Shown here piece after piece: positions 56,672 to 62,073 of a stretch of 62,073 bases of DNA. The stretch spans positions 1 through 62,073 of the forward strand of contig JABXHY010000028.1 of assembly GCA_013373375.1 (NCBI GenBank). Direction: 5' to 3'. The stretch comes from Gammaproteobacteria bacterium. GTDB lineage: Bacteria; Pseudomonadota; Gammaproteobacteria; Enterobacterales; Kangiellaceae. The notes under the pieces were generated by a model. It was given only the letters and a program-made list of their open reading frames with translations. It searched no databases and was not told the DNA's origin. The translations under genes and the position numbers were made by a program. The stretch's first letter is position 1. Every line of letters begins with the position of its first letter.

Positions 56672-58461
56672 GGAGCTACGGCCTCTTTATCTTTTCCTGC
56701 CTTGGTTACGGTATAGAGGAATTTTTGCATGTCCCATGCAGTTGTTGGGCAGCGTTCGGCGCATAAGCCACAGTGCAAGCAAACATTTTCGTCTTTTACC
56801 ATTACACGACCTGTTTTTAAATCTGTTGAGACATAAAGGTCTTGGTCTTTGTTGTCGGCAGGCGCTTTTAGCCGGCTTCGTAAGTCATCTTCTTCGCCGT
56901 TTTGAATGAAGTTAATACAGTCGGTCGGGCAAATATCAATACAAGCGTCACACTCAATACATTTGTTCGCTGTAAAAACAGTTTGTACATCGCAGTTTAA
57001 ACAACGTTGTGCTTCGTCGTAGGCTTGTTGCAAATCGAAGCCTAATTCGACTTCCATTTTTCGGTTAGATAAAGCTTGCTGCTTGTCGGCAAGTGGAACA
57101 ATAAATCGGTCATCATCAGTAACCGGGTTATCGTAAGTCCACTCGTGGAAGCCCATTTTTTGAGTGACGAGATTGACGCCCGGATTGAGTCGTTCGTTGA
57201 TGTCTTGACCGTTACAATGCAGATCAATAGAGACCGCTGCCTGATGACCGTGAGCCACAGCTGTAATTACATTTTCCGGGCCAAAGGCTGCATCACCGCC
57301 AAAAAACACTCTTGCATTGGTGGATTGAAAAGTTGTTGAATCCACCACTGGCATATCCCAGTCACCAAACTCTATACCTAGATCGCGTTCTATCCAGGGA
57401 AATGCATTTTCTTGTCCGATGGCCATGAGCACATCATCGCATTCCATAAAAACTATTTCGCCTGTTGGTTCTAACGATCGTTTTCCATTGTCGTCGTACT
57501 TGGCTTCGACTAACTCAAAGTTCATTCCGACCAACTTACCATCTTTAATGACAAATTCTTTAGGGGAATGATTTTCATAGATTGGAATGTCTTCGTGTTC
57601 CGCGTCTTCAATTTCCCACGGTGAAGCTTTCATGTCAGCTTTGGGACTTCTTACCACCACTCTGACGTCTTCACCGCCAATTCTTTTCGAGGTTCGGCAA
57701 CAGTCCATCGCGGTATTACCTCCACCCAAAACCAAAACTTTTTTGCCAATCGATTTTGTGTGTTCAAAAGCAACATTTGCAAGCCACTCTATACCAACAT
57801 GAATATTGGCGTCGCCTTCTTCTCGGCCGGGTAACTTTTTAAGGTCGCGACCTCGAGGAGCTCCAGTACCTATAAAAATGGCATCATAATCTTTATCTGT
57901 GATCGATTTTAAACTATCAACATAATGATCAAAGTGGGTGGTGATTCCCATGTCGAGTATGTAATTTACTTCTTCGTCGAGCACAGTTTCAGGAAGCCGG
58001 AATGACGGTATTTGGCTTCTCATAAACCCACCACCTTTCGGCTGTGCATCATAAAGGTCAATTTCATACCCGAGAGGTGCTAGGTCTCTTGCGACAGTTA
58101 AGCTAGCAGGACCACCACCAATGAGAGCAATTTTTTTGCCATTCTTTTGTTCTGGAATGGCTGGCATTCTAGCTTTTACATCTGCTTTATTATCAGCAGC
58201 GACTCGCTTTAATCGGCAAATGGCGACAGGTTCTTCATCGACGCGTCCACGTCGGCATGCTGGCTCACAAGGGCGGTCGCAAGTTCGACCTAAAACACCA
58301 GGAAAGACATTTGACTCCCAGTTAATCATGTAGGCATCGTCGTATCGACCTCGAGCAATTAACCTAATGTATTCGGGAACAGGGGTGTGCGCTGGACAAG
58401 CATATTGGCAGTCGACAACCTTGTGAAAATACTCTGGATTTTCGATATCTGTTGGTTTCAC
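56659..58461 (-). CDS. GltD-like FAD/NAD(P) oxidoreductase with N- and C-terminal iron-sulfur motifs
   Basis: This 600-residue protein resembles the glutamate synthase small subunit. An N-terminal cysteine region (CQYACPAHTPVPEY and CDRPCEPACRRG) would bind two [4Fe-4S] clusters. A FAD motif (ALIGGGPASLTVARDLAPLG) and a NAD(P) motif (VLGGGNTAMDCCR) follow, and a ferredoxin-like tail has two cluster motifs (CIECDACIDICPTDC and CLHCGLCAERCP). It overlaps korA by 13 bases and heads the operon. It probably shuttles electrons between the KorAB iron-sulfur cluster and NAD(P)(H), replacing a separate ferredoxin and ferredoxin-NADP reductase. No glutamate synthase large subunit is present, so a GOGAT role is unlikely. 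Confidence 0.87.
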   Translation of the reverse strand: MKPTDIENPEYFHKVVDCQYACPAHTPVPEYIRLIARGRYDDAYMINWESNVFPGVLGRTCDRPCEPACRRGRVDEEPVAICRLKRVAADNKADVKARMPAIPEQKNGKKIALIGGGPASLTVARDLAPLGYEIDLYDAQPKGGGFMRSQIPSFRLPETVLDEEVNYILDMGITTHFDHYVDSLKSITDKDYDAIFIGTGAPRGRDLKKLPGREEGDANIHVGIEWLANVAFEHTKSIGKKVLVLGGGNTAMDCCRTSKRIGGEDVRVVVRSPKADMKASPWEIEDAEHEDIPIYENHSPKEFVIKDGKLVGMNFELVEAKYDDNGKRSLEPTGEIVFMECDDVLMAIGQENAFPWIERDLGIEFGDWDMPVVDSTTFQSTNARVFFGGDAAFGPENVITAVAHGHQAAVSIDLHCNGQDINERLNPGVNLVTQKMGFHEWTYDNPVTDDDRFIVPLADKQQALSNRKMEVELGFDLQQAYDEAQRCLNCDVQTVFTANKCIECDACIDICPTDCINFIQNGEEDDLRSRLKAPADNKDQDLYVSTDLKTGRVMVKDENVCLHCGLCAERCPTTAWDMQKFLYTVTKAGKDKEAVAPCTK

Positions 58462-58753
58462 TCGTATCTGTATCCTTTGATTTTTTAATAATTGTTTTGT
58501 TTAACTTTATGAGAATAAAACTCATTTGCGTTAATCTAAAACGGGCCATTCGGACTAATTCATGACAGCACTTGTAACATATTTTTTATAATTTGAATAT
58601 TCCGACCAGTACATCTTATTAGGTCTTCGAGTTATAAAACACAAATCCAATTCAGCTTGAAACATGGTGCTTTGAAACTTTTAAAAATATATCTATTTTT
58701 GGTAATGGATAAACACAGAGCACGATAAATTTAAGGCATCAATAAAAGTTAAC

Positions 58754-59737
58754 TTACTGCGTTCGAGCTAATGCTAAATCGGCTAAGGTTTCAAGAGCTT
58801 CGCGATATTCATTTGATGGCAACACATCCAGAGCTTGCTTGGCTTTCTCTGAAAACTGTTTTGCTTGTTGAAGACAGAAATCGCGCGCGCCAGATCCCTC
58901 AATGATGGAAAGAACTTTGTCGAGTTGATCGATATTGCCGTTGGTAATCGCATTACGCAGTAACTCTGAGTCAGGCTTAGTCGCATTCTTTATGGCGAAA
59001 ATAATGGGTAAAGTCGGTTTACCTTCAGCGAGGTCATCGCCAACATTTTTCCCCATCGTTTCAGCATCCGAAAAGTAATCAAGTAAATCGTCCACGACCT
59101 GAAAGGCAATGCCAAGATTCATGCCATAGTCTGAGAGTGCAATGCGTATGTTCAGAGGTGACTCAGTGATGATACCACTGAGCTCACAAGCAGCGGCAAA
59201 CAAGATAGCTGTTTTACGGCGGATAACTTCGAAGTAATTTTCCTCTGATATATCTGGCTCGTTGATATTCATCAGCTGCATGACTTCACCTTCTGCAATT
59301 AAATTAGTTGTATTTGCGAGAAGGTTCATTACTGGCATTGAGTTCACTCGAACCATCATTTGGAAAGCTCTTGAGTAAAGAAAGTCACCGGTGAGGACAC
59401 TGGCTTCATTTCCAAATAATGCATTTGCAGTTTGTTCACCACGGCGCAGTTCCGAGTCATCAACCACGTCGTCATGCAGTAAAGTTGCTGTGTGAATAAA
59501 CTCTATAACAGCAGCTAGAACATGGTGGTTGTTTCCTGAGTAATTGAGTGAATTCGCAGTAAGAAGTGTTAAAAGAGGTCTCAGGCGTTTTCCGCCACTG
59601 TTTACGATGTAAAACCCAAGTTGGTTGATTAGCGCAACATCCGACTTTAATTCATTGTAAATGAGCTGATCGGTCGCATTAGTATCTTTTGAAATTAGAG
59701 CTTTTATATCGTTAAATGAAGGCTTGACCACTGACAT
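58754..59737 (-). CDS. ispB: Octaprenyl (polyprenyl) diphosphate synthase
   Basis: IspB extends farnesyl diphosphate with isopentenyl diphosphate to make the side chain of ubiquinone and menaquinone. The 327-residue protein has both Asp-rich motifs: LLHDDVVDDSELRRG (DDxxD, first) and FQVVDDLLDYFSD (DDxxD, second), and the RPLLTLL segment. Chain length cannot be read with certainty. It is divergent from rplU-rpmA across 322 bases, the common gammaproteobacterial arrangement. Confidence 0.94.
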   Translation of the reverse strand: MSVVKPSFNDIKALISKDTNATDQLIYNELKSDVALINQLGFYIVNSGGKRLRPLLTLLTANSLNYSGNNHHVLAAVIEFIHTATLLHDDVVDDSELRRGEQTANALFGNEASVLTGDFLYSRAFQMMVRVNSMPVMNLLANTTNLIAEGEVMQLMNINEPDISEENYFEVIRRKTAILFAAACELSGIITESPLNIRIALSDYGMNLGIAFQVVDDLLDYFSDAETMGKNVGDDLAEGKPTLPIIFAIKNATKPDSELLRNAITNGNIDQLDKVLSIIEGSGARDFCLQQAKQFSEKAKQALDVLPSNEYREALETLADLALARTQ

Positions 59738-60059
59738 TGGTGTATTCCAGTCGTGTCTGTTGTTAATTTAATTATGGGCAGGCATGCTATGGAACCACTG
59801 GAATTTGGTCAAGAGCTAATTTAATCTTTAAGTTGACGAAGCAACTACAGGCCGTTGTTAAAGAACAATTATTAGTCAAAATTTGCTTTTATTTCATTAT
59901 TAAAGACCTTTAAGCCTTACCAGTACTTGCCTGTGGCTGGTAAAACACATATAATTCGCGCCCTTCAGATGTCCTGAAGCACTTTAATTAACGCCAACGT
60001 CGCTGGTTATCAAGCACTAAAATGCACCATTGTGGCGGGGTAAGACTGGAGAGGCACTC
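59738..60059. other. Divergent leader between ispB and rplU
   Basis: This 322-base gap contains the rplU promoter (59927-59955) and a ~100-base rplU 5' leader. No gene is seen. The leader may carry autoregulatory structure, but I could not define one by eye. Confidence 0.5.
59927..59955 (+). promoter_or_regulatory. Sigma-70 promoter of rplU-rpmA
   Basis: The -35 hexamer TTGCCT (59927-59932), a 17-base spacer and the perfect -10 TATAAT (59950-59955) are followed by a GC-rich discriminator (CGCGCC). That combination is typical of stringently controlled ribosomal-protein promoters. It lies about 105 bases before the rplU ATG. Confidence 0.88.
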
Positions 60060-60371
60060 ATGTACGCAGTTTTTCAAAGCGGTGGTAAGCAACACCGGGT
60101 CAAAGAAGGCCAAACAATTAAATTAGAGAAAATTGAAGCTGAAACTGGTTCAGTTATCGATTTTGATAAGATTTTACTCGTTGGTAACGGAGCTGACATT
60201 CAAGTTGGCGCGCCTTATGTTGATGGCGCAAAAGTTACTGCTGAGGTTGTGGCGCAAGGTCGTCATAAGAAAGTTCAGATCATTAAGTTCAGACGCCGTA
60301 AGCACCACATGAAGCGTATGGGCCACCGTCAGTGGTTCACCGAAGTGAAAATTACCGGCATTAAAGGTTAA
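60060..60371 (+). CDS. rplU: 50S ribosomal protein L21
   Basis: L21 is a structural protein of the large ribosomal subunit that binds 23S rRNA. The start is taken at 60060, giving 103 residues beginning [14 protein letters not shown], the family norm. The frame extends to an earlier ATG at 60030 that would add ten untypical residues. GGAGAGG sits just upstream. The C-terminal half has the basic [16 protein letters not shown] stretch expected for rRNA contact. rpmA follows 18 bases later. Confidence 0.98.
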   Translation: MYAVFQSGGKQHRVKEGQTIKLEKIEAETGSVIDFDKILLVGNGADIQVGAPYVDGAKVTAEVVAQGRHKKVQIIKFRRRKHHMKRMGHRQWFTEVKITGIKG

Positions 60372-60389
60372 TTAAGTAGGAGAATTCTC

Positions 60390-60650
60390 ATGGCACATAA
60401 GAAAGCTGGTGGTAGTACCCGTAACGGTCGCGATTCAGAATCCAAACGCCTCGGCGTGAAACGCTTCGGTGGAGAAGTTGTTTCAGCTGGAAGCATCATT
60501 GTTCGTCAACGCGGCACAGAATTTCACCCTGGTGAAAATGTTGGAATGGGCCGAGACCACACTCTTTTTGCGAAAATTGATGGCGAAATCAAATTCGCTG
60601 TTGCAGGTCGTAATAACCGTCGTACGGTTAATGTCGTTCCTGTTGCATAA
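60390..60650 (+). CDS. rpmA: 50S ribosomal protein L27
   Basis: L27 is an 86-residue protein whose N-terminal tail reaches the peptidyl-transferase centre. It opens [19 protein letters not shown] and includes [21 protein letters not shown] and [17 protein letters not shown], all family hallmarks. There is no cleavable N-terminal extension of the Firmicute type. It is cotranscribed with rplU and ends before a strong terminator. Confidence 0.98.
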   Translation: MAHKKAGGSTRNGRDSESKRLGVKRFGGEVVSAGSIIVRQRGTEFHPGENVGMGRDHTLFAKIDGEIKFAVAGRNNRRTVNVVPVA

Positions 60651-60665
60651 GCATTAATTGCAGTG

Positions 60666-60698
60666 AAAAAAGCCCTGCTTATTAGCGGGGCTTTTTTT
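60666..60698 (+). terminator. Intrinsic terminator after rpmA
   Basis: Arms 60666-60678 and 60685-60697 pair over 13 bases with one mismatch around a 6-base loop. The GC-rich GCCCTGC/GCGGGGC core is followed by T7. It separates rplU-rpmA from obgE. Confidence 0.92.
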
Positions 60699-60726
60699 AT
60701 GGGCTTTAGATTATTTTCAGCATTGA

Positions 60727-61884
<1,158 letters not shown>

Positions 61885-61967
61885 AGTCCTGTTGTAACAC
61901 TTTAAATAGTAAGTAAATTATTTAAGTTTTGAGACACCTTTCACAACTTCGTTTTTTTGTCAGGCAT

Positions 61968-61995
61968 AAAAAAACCGGCTAAAGCCGGTTTTTTT
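61968..61995. terminator. Bidirectional intrinsic terminator between obgE and rpsT
   Basis: Perfect 13-base arms at 61968-61980 and 61983-61995 have an ACCGGCT/AGCCGGT core flanked by A7 and T7. It lies between the converging obgE and rpsT genes and can serve both. Confidence 0.93.
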
Positions 61996-62008
61996 AATTT
62001 TTAAAGTC

Positions 62009-62073
62009 TTAAGCTAATGCTTTAACTTTAGCTGTTAGTCGACTTTTATGACGAGCAGCTTTGTTCTTGTGAA
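62009..62073 (-). CDS. rpsT: 30S ribosomal protein S20, 3' end only
   Basis: Read on the minus strand, the last 65 bases of the window encode HKNKAARHKSRLTAKVKALA followed by TAA at 62011-62009. This Lys/Arg/Ala-rich helix is the conserved C-terminus of S20. The gene continues beyond the window edge, so most of it is missing here. The preceding terminator is correctly placed for its 3' end. Confidence 0.93.
   Translation of the reverse strand, partial: HKNKAARHKSRLTAKVKALA

Noticed and set aside
56659-58461. Glutamate synthase small subunit (gltD)
   Set aside because: No gltB nearby; the ferredoxin-like C-terminus and overlap with korA point to a 2-oxoacid oxidoreductase partner.
60030-60059. 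Upstream ATG extension of rplU
   Set aside because: L21 starts MYAVF across bacteria, and that ATG (60060) has a GGAGAGG site.

Overview
The window reads as chromosome of an AT-leaning marine-type gammaproteobacterium. The evidence is the gene content and order: purM-purN-DUF3108, perM and hda close together, divergent ilvC/ilvY, rplU-rpmA-obgE divergent from ispB, and rpsT nearby. The mix of giant RHS/YD proteins, a KorAB-type 2-oxoacid oxidoreductase and agmatinase/spermidine synthase fits a relative of Kangiella/Aliikangiella, but that placement is inferred from memory and was not tested.

Region 1 (1-30042) is the accessory part. It holds two giant polymorphic-toxin-like RHS/YD-repeat genes. 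The first enters the window already open (5' end missing) and ends at 10783. Its YD units are separated by ~200-residue beta-rich inserts. It then has a LysM domain, a hydrophobic stretch and a C-terminal domain resembling BECR-fold nuclease toxins. A small acidic probable immunity gene follows across a perfect 25-bp tandem duplication. The second RHS gene (15565-29070, 4501 aa) carries a propeller-like insert, an exact 7 x 180-bp YD array, two LysM-like segments, a hydrophobic segment, a C80/CPD-like autoprocessing domain and a possible HNH/AHH-like tip. No co-oriented immunity gene follows it. Between the two lie a GlpD-like oxidoreductase, a small membrane protein and a DUF4124-trypsin-like protease. 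A putative zinc peptidase gene converges on the second RHS gene.

Region 2 (30079-41644) is mostly conserved chromosome. It contains purM-purN-DUF3108 on the minus strand, then a 7TMR-DISM protein with a degenerate GGDEF domain, a PstS-like/OmpA fusion, and the run DUF2066 - CDP-alcohol phosphatidyltransferase - perM - hda - glycosyltransferase.

Region 3 (41744-53311) has ilvC/ilvY with candidate operators, an 18-residue DGSG-repeat exported protein, an AhpD-like protein, agmatinase and spermidine synthase (putrescine to spermidine steps), and a pentapeptide-repeat/class III cyclase fusion. A TolB-like propeller protein, an HDOD protein with a TTG start and pckA complete it.

Region 4 (53770-62073) has a compact three-gene operon for a 2-oxoacid oxidoreductase with its own GltD-like flavin/iron-sulfur reductase, then ispB, rplU-rpmA (with a good sigma-70 promoter), obgE, and the 3' end of rpsT at the window edge.

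No tRNA, rRNA, CRISPR array, insertion sequence or phage integrase was recognised. All family assignments come from reading motifs; no database search was run.
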